From JBBPYR01 sp038199755 (lineage in GTDB: Bacteria > Chloroflexota > Ktedonobacteria > Ktedonobacterales > Ktedonobacteraceae), in contig JBBPYR010000177.1 in NCBI GenBank assembly GCA_038199755.1, forward strand, positions 1 to 52,176: a stretch of DNA of 52,176 bases. The letters are read 5' to 3'. The notes under the pieces were generated by a model, which had not been told where the DNA came from, searched no databases, and saw only the letters and a program-made list of their open reading frames with translations. Below, one piece after another: positions 8,255 through 16,188 of the stretch. How positions within the stretch are numbered: the first letter of the stretch is position 1; each line of letters begins with the position of its first letter. The translations under genes and the position numbers were made by a program.

Positions 8255-10306
8255 TTAGCGTTTCTTTTTAGTAGGTCGGCTGAGTCTGAATGGGCCTGTG
8301 TCTTTCACATTACGTTTTGATTCAACGACTCGTGGAGGCCGTGGTGATTGCGCTTTTTCCAGAGTGAGTGAGGCACGCATGAGGGGGAGCATTGGGAATT
8401 TGGGGTCCATACTCGCCAGCTTATTCACATATATTTCTGCCTGCTGATAGTCACCCGCCAACATGAATTTCGTGGCAAGTGTCGCAGCAAGCGCAGTAGA
8501 ATCAGGAATTGCCTTCATGCCATCCTCTAATACTTCCATAGATTGTTCAGTCAGCCCGTGTCGATCATAGACGTTACTCAGTGCGGCATAGAATTCCCCT
8601 TTTTCAGGGTTTAGTTCAATAGCATGCCTGAAATGCTCATCAGCCGCTTGAATATCATCAAGGTTATTATAGGCTTCCCCGACATCAGCCCAAGCATCGG
8701 CGAGATCGGGCCGAAGCTCTAATTCCCGTTGGCAGTGCGCGAGAGCGTCCGCAAAGCGTCCCTGTTCTGTCGCCACCTGGCCCAGATGCATTTCAATATG
8801 TGCCAAGTCAGCAGCATCGCTTGTCATAGTACGGGCCGGTAGCAAATATTCCTCGGCCTCATCAAAACGCTCATTTTCAATATACATCTCAGCTAGAGAG
8901 ATGCGTGTTTGCTCATTATCTTCAATAGACAGCGACTCTTTCAGGTCCCGTTCGGCAAGCTCCAAGAAATGTTGACCTCTTTGATCATCCATATTCTCAA
9001 AGTACAGTTCACTCAGTTGTTCCTTTAAATTTGCTGCAGTTCTTAAATTTTCAGCACGTTGATCTTCAAAACGCTGTATCATCATCTCTATATACAGCAA
9101 GCCTCGCTCAATCTGATTTGCTATAATCATAGCGGTAGAAACATCAGTATAAAGTGCCTTTTCGACCTCCGTTTTTTTCACGAGTGTATCAAAAAAATGG
9201 CTAAGATGCATCATGTGGATACTAATTTCAGTCATGAATTGCTCTACTTGCGCTTCTTCTTTCTCATCAATCTGATTCTCTTGCATATGTGTGCGTAATT
9301 TAGCTGGTATTCTATTCTTAATAGCATCTACCATATCTTTGCACTTCTGGATATTAGCACGCAACTCTTCGATCGATAGCTTCTCCACATTTGCTATTTG
9401 ATTAGTTATGCTCTGAATACGCCACTCACCTTGCTCCTTCACTAAGACAAAGACAAACCAGAACCAATGTCGTCCTGTCTCTTTGTACCATGAGGACGCC
9501 TTAGGGAATTCGGGTAGTACCGCAGCCTTACTAAGGTCTGCATCTTTTAGTTCAATAGACCAAGTCGCGTCAAGCACATAATGGCTGTTTTGCATTTTTG
9601 CGCCAGACAGCTCTGGAAACCACAATTTTGCGGCTTTGCTATCAAATAGGTCAATCAAACATTTCCCTAAATTGGCTGGTTTTACCCGTTTGGCCCAAAC
9701 CTCGCGCTTCTTCACCCAGGCATCTTCACCCAAATTCTGTAGAATGGGGCTATCTTTTGTGAGCAGCTGATAGACAATATGGTATCTAGCACGAACCCAG
9801 TTCTCAATGTAGCGTGTTACCACCATTTGAGGTGACAAGTTTTTTAGATTAATTTCTTCGTAGTCGTCCTCATCATCATCGTCATCAAAGAACTCTGGCA
9901 AGAAGTCGTCAGACGGGGTAATACTTGCGTGTGATGATTTGACCACCTCAAATTCACGTAGAGCACTTACAGTGGGTTGCTCCCATTTGGGGTAAATCTT
10001 TGCCCCTTGCAATTGAATGAGAGCGCGCTTAGCTTCCTTGCGAACACTCTTCAGTGTAGCGAACCCATTGAGGGCATTGACAACATCGGCGGCATCGGTA
10101 TCTTGCTCTTTCGCCAATGCTTTAAGCACTGCTATTTGAGTCGCTTCTGGCAAGCCCTCGATTTCGCTCAAGGCAGTCATCACCTGCTCAGGATTGCCAC
10201 TCTCATGGATTTTCTCTGCAATATCATGAAACTGCGCTAGCACAGACTGCGCTTGTGTAATATCTCCTTGCGAAATTGGGACAGTCTTATTCTTTTTCTT
10301 TGCCAT
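8255..10306 (-). CDS. TPR-repeat protein with acidic linker, function unknown
   Basis: 683 residues from the ATG at 10306, which has AAGGTGG eight bases upstream; a GTG four codons earlier lies inside that ribosome binding site. The N-terminal region, about 1-120, is charged and helical. An acidic run 'DDDDDEDDYEE' near residue 145 separates it from a domain at about 165-310, with 'RYIENWVRARYHIVYQLL' at its start, that I do not recognise. A helical stretch follows at about 310-440. From about 440 onward there are tandem TPR units ('ALAHCQRELELRPDLADAW', 'HFRHAIELNPEKGEFYAAL'). The tail is basic. TPRs indicate protein-protein interaction. No signal peptide or membrane helix is present. The gene is followed by the convergent MFS gene. 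A role cannot be assigned. Confidence 0.82.
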   Translation of the reverse strand: MAKKKNKTVPISQGDITQAQSVLAQFHDIAEKIHESGNPEQVMTALSEIEGLPEATQIAVLKALAKEQDTDAADVVNALNGFATLKSVRKEAKRALIQLQGAKIYPKWEQPTVSALREFEVVKSSHASITPSDDFLPEFFDDDDDEDDYEEINLKNLSPQMVVTRYIENWVRARYHIVYQLLTKDSPILQNLGEDAWVKKREVWAKRVKPANLGKCLIDLFDSKAAKLWFPELSGAKMQNSHYVLDATWSIELKDADLSKAAVLPEFPKASSWYKETGRHWFWFVFVLVKEQGEWRIQSITNQIANVEKLSIEELRANIQKCKDMVDAIKNRIPAKLRTHMQENQIDEKEEAQVEQFMTEISIHMMHLSHFFDTLVKKTEVEKALYTDVSTAMIIANQIERGLLYIEMMIQRFEDQRAENLRTAANLKEQLSELYFENMDDQRGQHFLELAERDLKESLSIEDNEQTRISLAEMYIENERFDEAEEYLLPARTMTSDAADLAHIEMHLGQVATEQGRFADALAHCQRELELRPDLADAWADVGEAYNNLDDIQAADEHFRHAIELNPEKGEFYAALSNVYDRHGLTEQSMEVLEDGMKAIPDSTALAATLATKFMLAGDYQQAEIYVNKLASMDPKFPMLPLMRASLTLEKAQSPRPPRVVESKRNVKDTGPFRLSRPTKKKR

Positions 10307-10366
10307 TGTGCATACCACCTTTCTGTCGATGAAACTATTTCCACCCTCATCGTGAGATATTGTACT

Positions 10367-10396
10367 CCTAATGATGTTTGGATGTCTATCATTAGG
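10367..10396 (-). terminator. Hairpin at the end of the formyltransferase gene
   Basis: CCTAATGAT (10367-10375) and ATCATTAGG (10388-10396) are perfect 9-base complements around a 12-base loop. The right arm contains the stop codon of the formyltransferase gene. The hairpin probably limits read-through into the TPR gene downstream on the minus strand. Confidence 0.5.
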
Positions 10397-11390
10397 TTCT
10401 TAGGTGATCTGCGATCACAACCACGCCGTTTTTACACGCTATCACCCTACTTCCCGTCACGCTCTGTTCTATTTGTGCCGCTAGACCGTCTTCATGTCCG
10501 TTTGTATCCTCAAGGCTATATGAAACCGCATCTCGGACTGGCACCATCCCACGATCTGTCAAGAGTTGGATTGGTTGCTCCCAGTGTCCTACGCCACGAA
10601 TGAAGTTATAGACACGCCGTGCCTCCCACTCCTGTACTGGCACCACAAAATCCTTATCGGCTGGAAATGAATAATAGCTGCTTGCGGCCTCATCTTGCGG
10701 CTGTCGTGTCGCCTTGCCCTCATACATATCCCACACCGTCTGTGCGAGCAATGCGCCGCCGAGTGTAGCGCACTGCGCTTCCAGAGCGGCATAACTGCTA
10801 CCATCGGCAACGATGATTTCTTGTTGTGCGAGGATAGCTCCACTATCCATCCCTTCATCAAGCACGTGAATGGTCATACCTGTTGTGCTGTCACCATTGC
10901 GGAAGGTCCAAAAAAGCGGTACTGGTCCACGATTTTTAGGCAGAAGCGCTGGATGAACATTGATGCAGCCCAGACGCGGTAGAGTGATGATGCTGTGTGG
11001 TATGCGCTGTGAGAAGCAGGCAACACAGAGGATATCTGGCTTGTATGCGGCCAATCTTGCCTGCGTGATAGGGTCTGCCAGCCGTGCTACCTCCCAAACG
11101 GGGATATGGCGCGACCAAGCCAGTTGTGCAATCGAAGATTGCGGAGAAGCTTGCTGCGAAGTGTGCGCGAGAGGTAATGCGCGCCGCGCAAACACTGGTT
11201 GCTCAACTAACCGCAAGGCAGGTGTATCTCTGCCGGGAATGGGGGGCGTGGGCAACACGACAGCACACACCTCGATAGAGCTTTCTAACAATGCGGTGAG
11301 TGCGGGTAGTGAAAAAGGGCCGAGCATTCCAAAGAAAAGGACGCGGGGCCGTTGTTTTGCTGAATATATATTTGACATGATAACGCTCAT
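10392..11390 (-). CDS. Formyltransferase (methionyl-tRNA formyltransferase-like)
   Basis: 332 residues with a formyl_trans_N fold. The hallmark is 'NVHPALLPKNRGPVP', which contains the conserved Asn and His of the 10-formyl-tetrahydrofolate-dependent transferases. It is followed by 'DEGMDSGAILAQQ', which carries the catalytic Asp. The C-terminal part, about 225-320, fits the OB-like second domain. It could be the housekeeping Fmt or a paralogue that formylates a small amino-group substrate. The insert 'PTPPIPGRDTPALRL' and its place beside the radical SAM and ATP-grasp genes make a biosynthetic role possible. Starts at 11390 and 11378 (MSNIYS) are both without a strong ribosome binding site; the second lies inside the divergent promoter of the yggX unit. 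Confidence 0.85.
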   Translation of the reverse strand: MSVIMSNIYSAKQRPRVLFFGMLGPFSLPALTALLESSIEVCAVVLPTPPIPGRDTPALRLVEQPVFARRALPLAHTSQQASPQSSIAQLAWSRHIPVWEVARLADPITQARLAAYKPDILCVACFSQRIPHSIITLPRLGCINVHPALLPKNRGPVPLFWTFRNGDSTTGMTIHVLDEGMDSGAILAQQEIIVADGSSYAALEAQCATLGGALLAQTVWDMYEGKATRQPQDEAASSYYSFPADKDFVVPVQEWEARRVYNFIRGVGHWEQPIQLLTDRGMVPVRDAVSYSLEDTNGHEDGLAAQIEQSVTGSRVIACKNGVVVIADHLRT

Positions 11391-11400
11391 AAGGTAGTAT
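11372..11400 (+). promoter_or_regulatory. Near-consensus promoter of the yggX/radical SAM unit
   Basis: TTGACA (11372-11377), a 17-base spacer and TAGTAT (11395-11400) predict a start near 11407. It overlaps the 5' end of the divergent formyltransferase gene, so the two transcription units could interfere or be co-regulated. Confidence 0.7.
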
Positions 11401-11420
11401 CTGTAATAAGCTTGCTATTC

Positions 11421-11466
11421 AGACCACCAACGACGCTAGCGCGTCTAGCTATCGCTCAGGTGGTCT
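11421..11466 (+). promoter_or_regulatory. Structured leader of the yggX/radical SAM transcript
   Basis: AGACCACC (11421-11428) pairs perfectly with GGTGGTCT (11459-11466). Inside it GACGC (11432-11436) and GCGTC (11441-11445) form a second hairpin with a TAGC loop. The structure lies in the predicted 5' leader, about 45 bases before the yggX start. It resembles no riboswitch family I can name. A DNA operator for a dimeric regulator is an equally good reading. Confidence 0.45.
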
Positions 11467-11509
11467 GCAAGGTAAAGCACGTAGCGACCTCATTAAGGGA
11501 GATTGTATC

Positions 11510-11845
11510 ATGCCACGAATGGTTCAATGTGTCAAACTTGGACGCGAGTTACCTGGGCTAGAGAAGCCTCCGTTTCCCGGCGAGTTGGGACAACGCATCT
11601 ATGATCATGTTTCTAAGCAAGCCTACGATCTGTGGCCTGCCCAAAGCACGCTGATTATCAATCACTATGGCTTGAATATGGCTGATCCAGAGTCACGGAA
11701 AATTCTGCGTGAACAGATGGAAGAATTTTTCTTCGGTGCAGACGCCAAGATGCCAGAAGGATGGGCACCCGAAGGAGCTGGCGCGGGAGCTGGCAGCAGT
11801 AGTAAAGGCGGCGGTGGTGGTGGCGGAGCCTCGCGCAAAAAATAA
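11510..11845 (+). CDS. yggX: YggX-like Fe(2+)-trafficking / oxidative damage protection protein with Gly-rich tail
   Basis: Residues 1-90 match the YggX family: an early conserved Cys7 in 'MVQCVKLGRE', then 'PFPGELGQRIYDHVSKQAYDLW', 'LIINHYGLNM' and a final helix ending 'EEFFFG'. YggX proteins protect iron-sulfur clusters and are proposed to handle ferrous iron. The ATG follows AAGGGAG. Unlike the family's usual length of about 90 residues, this one has a tail of some 20 Gly, Ala and Ser residues ending in basic residues (GASRKK), probably disordered. The next gene, a radical SAM enzyme, starts 3 bases after this stop, which suggests translational coupling and supply or protection of its iron-sulfur cluster. 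The latter is inference. Confidence 0.88.
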   Translation: MPRMVQCVKLGRELPGLEKPPFPGELGQRIYDHVSKQAYDLWPAQSTLIINHYGLNMADPESRKILREQMEEFFFGADAKMPEGWAPEGAGAGAGSSSKGGGGGGGASRKK

Positions 11846-11848
11846 GCC

Positions 11849-13282
11849 ATGCACACTTTCGGCTCCATTCTGCTTGTTTCCTGCTATGAGCTAGGACATC
11901 AACCGTTCCATCTAGCCTCTTTGCAATCCATGTTGCAAGAGGCGGGATATATGCCTACCTGTGTTGATACAGCCATAGAAACGCTCAGTGACGAAGCGAT
12001 ACGACAGGCTCGTTTCGTGGGTATTTCTGTGCCTATGCATACCGCCCTACGCCTGGGCGAGCAAATTGCTAAGCGTATTCGTCGTATCAATCCCACGGCC
12101 CATATCTGTTTCTATGGACTGTATGCCCTCCTCAATGTCGAACACCTCTTACAAGAAACGATTGATTCCGCCATCGGCGGCGAATACGAAGACCCTTTAT
12201 TGCGCCTGATCGCATCTTTAGAAGACGGCAAAGATGAGACACCACAAGGAGTCTATACCCGTACCCATAAAAGCGAAGCATGGATACAACGCACAGCCTT
12301 TGTGATACCACAACGCGAACATCTTCCCACGCTTGATCGCTATGCACGTCTGCAAACTGCTGACACGGCAAAGATCGCAGGCTACACAGAAAGCACACGC
12401 GGCTGTAAGCATACATGTCTGCACTGTCCCATCACCCCCGTGTACAAGGGCCGCTTCTTCGCTATTCCAGCGGCTATTGTGCTCGCCGACATTCGAGCGC
12501 AGGTTGCCCAGGGAGCACAGCATATTACCTTCGGCGACCCCGATTTCTGGAATGGCCCTACGCACGCCCTGCGCATTGTGCGCACCCTGCACGAGGAGTT
12601 CCCACAGGTTACCTTTGATGCCACCATCAAGATTGAGCATCTCTTAAAACATCGTCACCACCTTGCTGAGATGAAACGCTGCGGCTGTGCCTTTATCGTG
12701 TCAGCGGTCGAGTCTCTCAATGATAGCGTTTTGCAGCACCTTGATAAGGGTCATAGCAACGCCGATATACGAGAAGCCTTTGCCGTGCTCGCACAGGCGG
12801 ATATCGTACTGCGCCCCTCGTTGCTACCCTTCTCGCCATGGGAAACGCTGACGAGCTATCTAGAATTACTTGAGTTTTTTGAGACGCAGCATTTGATCGA
12901 ACACCTCGATATGGTGCATCTCTCAATTCGCCTCTTGATACCACCCGGCTCCGCCCTGCTCGACGCACCTGATAGTGGCGCATGGCTCGATGAACTTGAC
13001 GCAGAGGCATACACCTATCGCTGGCATCATCCCGATCCACGCATGGATAGATTGCAGCAAACCGTCGCCTCAATTGTGGAAGCAGCAGAGCAGAGAAAAG
13101 CTGATACAGTGGAGACATTTTTTCAGATCAAGGCTGTAGCCCTTGCCAGCCAAGGCGAAGATTTCTCGATTGCTGACGCTATTGAGCATTACGGTGTACG
13201 TAAAATATTGCCGCACCTGAGCGAGACATGGTTCTGCTGAGCAGAGCCAACTTCGTCTCAGTTCGAGACGACCTGCAACTAG
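11849..13282 (+). CDS. Radical SAM selenoprotein of the CUAEP/CCAEP-tail type (UGA read as selenocysteine)
   Basis: Conventional translation stops at TGA 13238-13240 after 463 residues ending 'SETWFC'. The codons after the TGA read Ala-Glu-Pro-Thr and continue to TAG at 13280-13282, giving a 477-residue protein with Sec464 next to Cys463. This is the tail I recall from a family named for CUAEP or CCAEP endings. Residues about 5-130 form a B12-binding-like Rossmann domain without a clear DxHxxG motif. The radical SAM domain (about 170-400) carries Cys186-x3-Cys190-x2-Cys193 in 'RGCKHTCLHCP' for the 4Fe-4S cluster. 'HITFGDPDFWNGP' and 'VSAVESLND' are further conserved stretches. It likely modifies a small molecule by radical chemistry; the substrate is unknown. 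It is coupled to yggX and convergent with an ATP-grasp gene. Confidence 0.85.
13238..13276 (+). promoter_or_regulatory. Bacterial SECIS-like element directly after the UGA codon
   Basis: TCGTCTC (13253-13259) and GAGACGA (13265-13271) form a perfect 7-bp stem closed by the loop AGTTC, with G and U at loop positions 2 and 3. The loop starts 19 bases after the UGA, within the short distance used by bacterial SECIS elements bound by SelB. GCAG just after the UGA (13241-13244) can pair with CTGC (13273-13276) as a lower stem. The pairing is seen in the sequence; the function is inference. Confidence 0.7.
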
Positions 13283-13300
13283 TGCTAGCAAAGCTAGCGC
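13282..13300. terminator. Short hairpin between convergent radical SAM and ATP-grasp genes
   Basis: GTGCTAGC (13282-13289) pairs with GCTAGCGC (13293-13300) around an AAA loop, with one G-U pair on the RNA. It starts at the last base of the TAG that ends the recoded frame. There is no T-run. Confidence 0.45.
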
Positions 13301-13306
13301 ATCCGC

Positions 13307-14578
13307 TTACCCCACGGCACGCAACATGGGTATTTCGCGCCGAATATCGAAGCGCAAACACGCATGCGCCTGACGAATCGCCTGCTCTACCGCGTCAATA
13401 GTATCGCCACTGGCGAAGATGAAGCCGAGATAGCTCGCGCCTTCTGGAAGTGGCACCAGTTGGTGATGCAGCTTAGCCGTAATCTCCACGCCAGTAATCA
13501 GCGGCACCGCCTCCGCTTGCTCCACACCGTGAATAGCTTTCAGCATACCTGCCGAGGGAATAGGTATCATCATGACAGCAGCGGCATGCTGATCGCGCTC
13601 AACGCTAGCAATCTCTTCTCCGATGGCGTGACGCAGAATCAGTTCTTCCAGGCACATGCCCGAACCAAACGCCAGCACCGTCGAACACAGGCCACCGATT
13701 GAGCGTCCGGCAATTTCCAGCATCCAGGGTCCACGCTCATTCACCCGTAGTTCCGCATGCACAGGCCCCTCACGGAGTCCGAGCGAGGCGGCAGCGAGGG
13801 ACACACTCTTCGCGATCTGCTGCTGTACAGCGTGTGAGAGACGCGAGGGCGTGACATAGATTGTTTCCTCGAAGAAGGGACCATCGAGTGGGTCTGGCTT
13901 ATCGAACAGTGTCAGCACTTTAAGTTGCCCATGTGTCAGAATACCTTCCAGGGCAACCTCGAAGCCTGGAATAAAATCCTCCACCAGGAGCGACGTTTCC
14001 TGTTCAGCGTAGCCCTCATTCAGCAAGAGCCGCTTGAGACGTTGAAACGCGCCCATAAACTCGCCTGGGTTGTCAGCACGTATCACGCCCCGGCTACCAG
14101 ACAGGCGCAATGGTTTGAGCACGCAGGGATACGTTACCTGCGTGGCTATCCAGACGGGATCATCACTCAGCAAGAAGGGACGAAAGATGGGGCAAGGGGC
14201 ACCGCCAGCAGACATCAAACGCCGCATGAGCAGTTTGTCGCGTGCAGCCTCCGCTGCCTGCGGCGAATTATGGGCCAGACCGAGGGCAGCACTGGCATGG
14301 GCAGCCAGTTCACTCGCACCATCATCAACCGAAAGCACCGCGTGAATAGGATGCTCTTGTGCAAACTCAACAATAGTCTTGACGGAGTTCGCGATATCGG
14401 TGAAATCCACACCCAGAGGGACATGCCAGTAGTCAGCTAACGTTTCTGGCAAATCTATTCCCACCACCACCTCTAAATGAAGGCTGCGGGCAGCACTCAG
14501 AAAGGCTCCCGCACGATAGGTCGCAGGAGACATCAGGAGCAACACACGTTTTTGTGTATTTTCAGGTATTGTTGTCAT
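13307..14578 (-). CDS. ATP-grasp domain ligase
   Basis: About 423 residues from the ATG at 14578 (MTTIPEN); an ATG at 14620 would add 14 residues, and neither start has a good ribosome binding site. An N-terminal pre-ATP-grasp Rossmann region starts with 'KRVLLLMSPATYRAGAF'. The ATP-grasp core follows, with 'YPCVLKPLRLSGSRGVIRA' (the nucleotide-binding lysine region), 'LVEDFIPGFEVALEG' and the metal-binding 'WMLEIAGRSIGGLCS'. The layout is that of carbamoyl-phosphate-synthase-like and amino acid or dipeptide ligases, which activate a carboxylate as acyl phosphate and join it to an amine. The substrate cannot be read from sequence. It faces the radical SAM selenoprotein gene with a 24-base gap. 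Formyltransferase, radical SAM and ATP-grasp genes together suggest a small biosynthetic set. Confidence 0.88.
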   Translation of the reverse strand: MTTIPENTQKRVLLLMSPATYRAGAFLSAARSLHLEVVVGIDLPETLADYWHVPLGVDFTDIANSVKTIVEFAQEHPIHAVLSVDDGASELAAHASAALGLAHNSPQAAEAARDKLLMRRLMSAGGAPCPIFRPFLLSDDPVWIATQVTYPCVLKPLRLSGSRGVIRADNPGEFMGAFQRLKRLLLNEGYAEQETSLLVEDFIPGFEVALEGILTHGQLKVLTLFDKPDPLDGPFFEETIYVTPSRLSHAVQQQIAKSVSLAAASLGLREGPVHAELRVNERGPWMLEIAGRSIGGLCSTVLAFGSGMCLEELILRHAIGEEIASVERDQHAAAVMMIPIPSAGMLKAIHGVEQAEAVPLITGVEITAKLHHQLVPLPEGASYLGFIFASGDTIDAVEQAIRQAHACLRFDIRREIPMLRAVG

Positions 14579-14731
14579 AAGGCTATTTCGCTTCGTTATT
14601 AGATAATCATGCTTCTTCATATCATGGCAAAAACGCTAGGGGTGTGTAAACGTGAATACGTCACTCATCGGTCCATGATTGAATGTATTATAATACAGAT
14701 AAGAGTACCGCGATAGAGGAGAGGATCACTT

Positions 14732-15403
14732 ATGACAACCCTTGCTTTCTTGCTGGATGTAGACAATACGTTATTGAACAACGATGCTATAAAAGCAGAC
14801 TTTGACCGCCAGATACTGGTTGAGTTAGGACCTACGCTTACACAACGCTTCTGGGGAATCTATGAGCAGGTACGAGAGGAAAAAAGCGTTATTGATATTC
14901 CTCTTGCGCTCAAACTGCTGCGCGAACAAACCTCACTGCAAGAATTAGACAAACAGACCTATGAACGCGTGCATCACATTTTCTTTGCTTATCCCTTCGC
15001 CAACGCACTCTACCCACAAGTACTAGCAACGCTGCAACACTTGCGTGAGTTGGGTACGACGGTTATCGTTTCAGATGGCGACCATATCTTTCAAGCAAGA
15101 AAAATTGTCAACAGTCAGCTCGCGGCAGCAGTAGAAGAGCGCGTTCTGCTCTATGTCCATAAACAAGAGCATCTTGATGAGGTCATGCAACTCTATCCAG
15201 CAGACCATTATGTTATGATTGACGACAAGCCACAAATCCTGGTTGATTCTAAAGACATCATGGGGGATCGCCTGACAACAGTCTTTGTCCACCAGGGGAA
15301 ATATGCGGATCAGCAGCCAGCACACTTCGCACCAGAGATAACGGTTGAGCATATTGCTGACGTACAGCAGTTTACAGCAGAGCAGTTTTTACAGAAGCGA
15401 TAA
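14732..15403 (+). CDS. HAD superfamily hydrolase
   Basis: 223 residues, with GAGGAGAGG upstream of the ATG. HAD motif I is 'LLDVDNT' with Asp9 (nucleophile) and Asp11. Motif II is the Ser in 'VIVSDGD'. Motif III is probably the Lys in 'YVHKQEH' and motif IV is 'VMIDDK'. The region between motifs I and II is a helical C1-type cap. The enzyme is probably a phosphatase on a small metabolite, but the substrate is unknown. The gene is divergent from the ATP-grasp ligase; a TATAAT at 14689-14694 may be its -10 box, but no good -35 is visible. It could belong to the same pathway as its neighbours or be independent. Confidence 0.88.
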   Translation: MTTLAFLLDVDNTLLNNDAIKADFDRQILVELGPTLTQRFWGIYEQVREEKSVIDIPLALKLLREQTSLQELDKQTYERVHHIFFAYPFANALYPQVLATLQHLRELGTTVIVSDGDHIFQARKIVNSQLAAAVEERVLLYVHKQEHLDEVMQLYPADHYVMIDDKPQILVDSKDIMGDRLTTVFVHQGKYADQQPAHFAPEITVEHIADVQQFTAEQFLQKR

Positions 15404-15440
15404 CGCTGGCACTATTTACTAATAAAGCACACTAGCATTG

Positions 15441-16175
15441 AGAAATGGTCAATGTCCCCCTCCCGAAGGAGGAGGCTTGCAAAAGCCTTCATTGACTAGC
15501 CTCTGTGAAAACTCCGTTCAGAAAGTCATGACACCCTTGAATGCTTACAGTCACGAAAAACAGGAGGCGATAGACCCGATAACCTTCTCACGGTGTACGA
15601 AATCTGTCATGATCTCATCCATCGAACCCATCAAGAGCACCAGATTGAGCGTCAAAACAGGGGATTTCGAGATGCGACCCAGATGGGTATGATGCGATGG
15701 TCCATCTATCAGCAGGCCAAAGAGTCATTTCCCACTGTGTCTTTGACGTATGGCTATGTCACGAAGAACACGCGTATTACACACCAACTAGAAAAGTCTC
15801 ACGTGATTGATGCCAGATGCGTGAGTGGACACCCCCTGGCTCGTCCAGACACGACATGGTACCTCATCAAAGCGGTGAGACGCAACAACCGACAATTACA
15901 CCAAGCGACGATCAGAAAAGGGGGTATGAGGCAACGCAATACGGCCCCGAAGTATGTATATGGCTTTCGCTTGTTCGATGCTGTCACATTTCAAGACAAG
16001 CAGTGTTTTGTGTTTGGCAGAAGAAGCACCGGGTACTTCGATCTGCGTACCCTTGACGGAACCAAGGTCCATGCGAGTGCAAGTTACAAGAAGCTGGCAC
16101 TCGTTCAGAAAGCCTCGGCTTTCCTCGTTGAAAGGAGAGGCAGCATTCCTCCCACCCCTCAAGGAGTGGGTATCC
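15441..16175 (+). mobile_element. Relic of an IscB-type (IS200/IS605-related) element
   Basis: This segment separates two intact genes and contains the 3' half of an iscB gene. At its left end are two tandem hairpins: CCTCC/GGAGG with a CGAA loop (15459-15472), then GGCTT/AAGCC with a GCAA loop (15474-15487). These look like part of an omega-RNA or element terminus. At its right end CCCAC/GTGGG frames CCT/AGG (16154-16173), a hairpin of the kind at IS605-like right ends. The region between them is too short for a full IscB, so the unit is internally deleted. Exact ends are uncertain. The right end lies about 15 bases before the JAMM gene start. Confidence 0.6.
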
Positions 16176-16183
16176 TGCCGTAA
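15593..16183 (+). pseudogene. iscB: IscB (RNA-guided nuclease) 3' fragment
   Basis: About 196 residues match the C-terminal part of IscB/RRXRR proteins. 'FRDATQMGMMRWSIYQQAK' is the post-HNH helix. 'LEKSHVIDARCVSG' carries the His and Asp of the third RuvC motif. 'NRQLHQATIRKGGMRQ', 'VYGFRLFDAV' and 'FGRRSTGYFDLRTLDGTKV' are typical of the C-terminal domain. The N-terminal PLMP-like part, RuvC-I, bridge helix, RuvC-II and HNH are absent. A full IscB is roughly 400-500 residues, so this remnant cannot cut DNA by itself. The frame start (GTG 15593) is arbitrary. A short out-of-frame stretch from 15528 ('MTPLNAYSHEK') may be a leftover of the N terminus, but the match is weak. Confidence 0.75.
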
Positions 16184-16188
16184 TAATC

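Noticed and set aside
13238..13240. TGA as the ordinary stop of the radical SAM gene
   Set aside because: The downstream Ala-Glu-Pro codons, the open frame to TAG and the SECIS-like stem fit a recoded UGA better than a normal stop. An ordinary stop remains the fallback if the genome lacks Sec machinery.
13925..14440. Open frame of 171 codons antisense to the ATP-grasp gene
   Set aside because: It lies wholly opposite a well supported ATP-grasp ligase and shows no recognisable fold.
15528..15570. N-terminal IscB fragment starting 'MTPLNAYSHEK'
   Set aside because: The resemblance to the IscB N terminus covers only a few residues in another frame; too weak to annotate.
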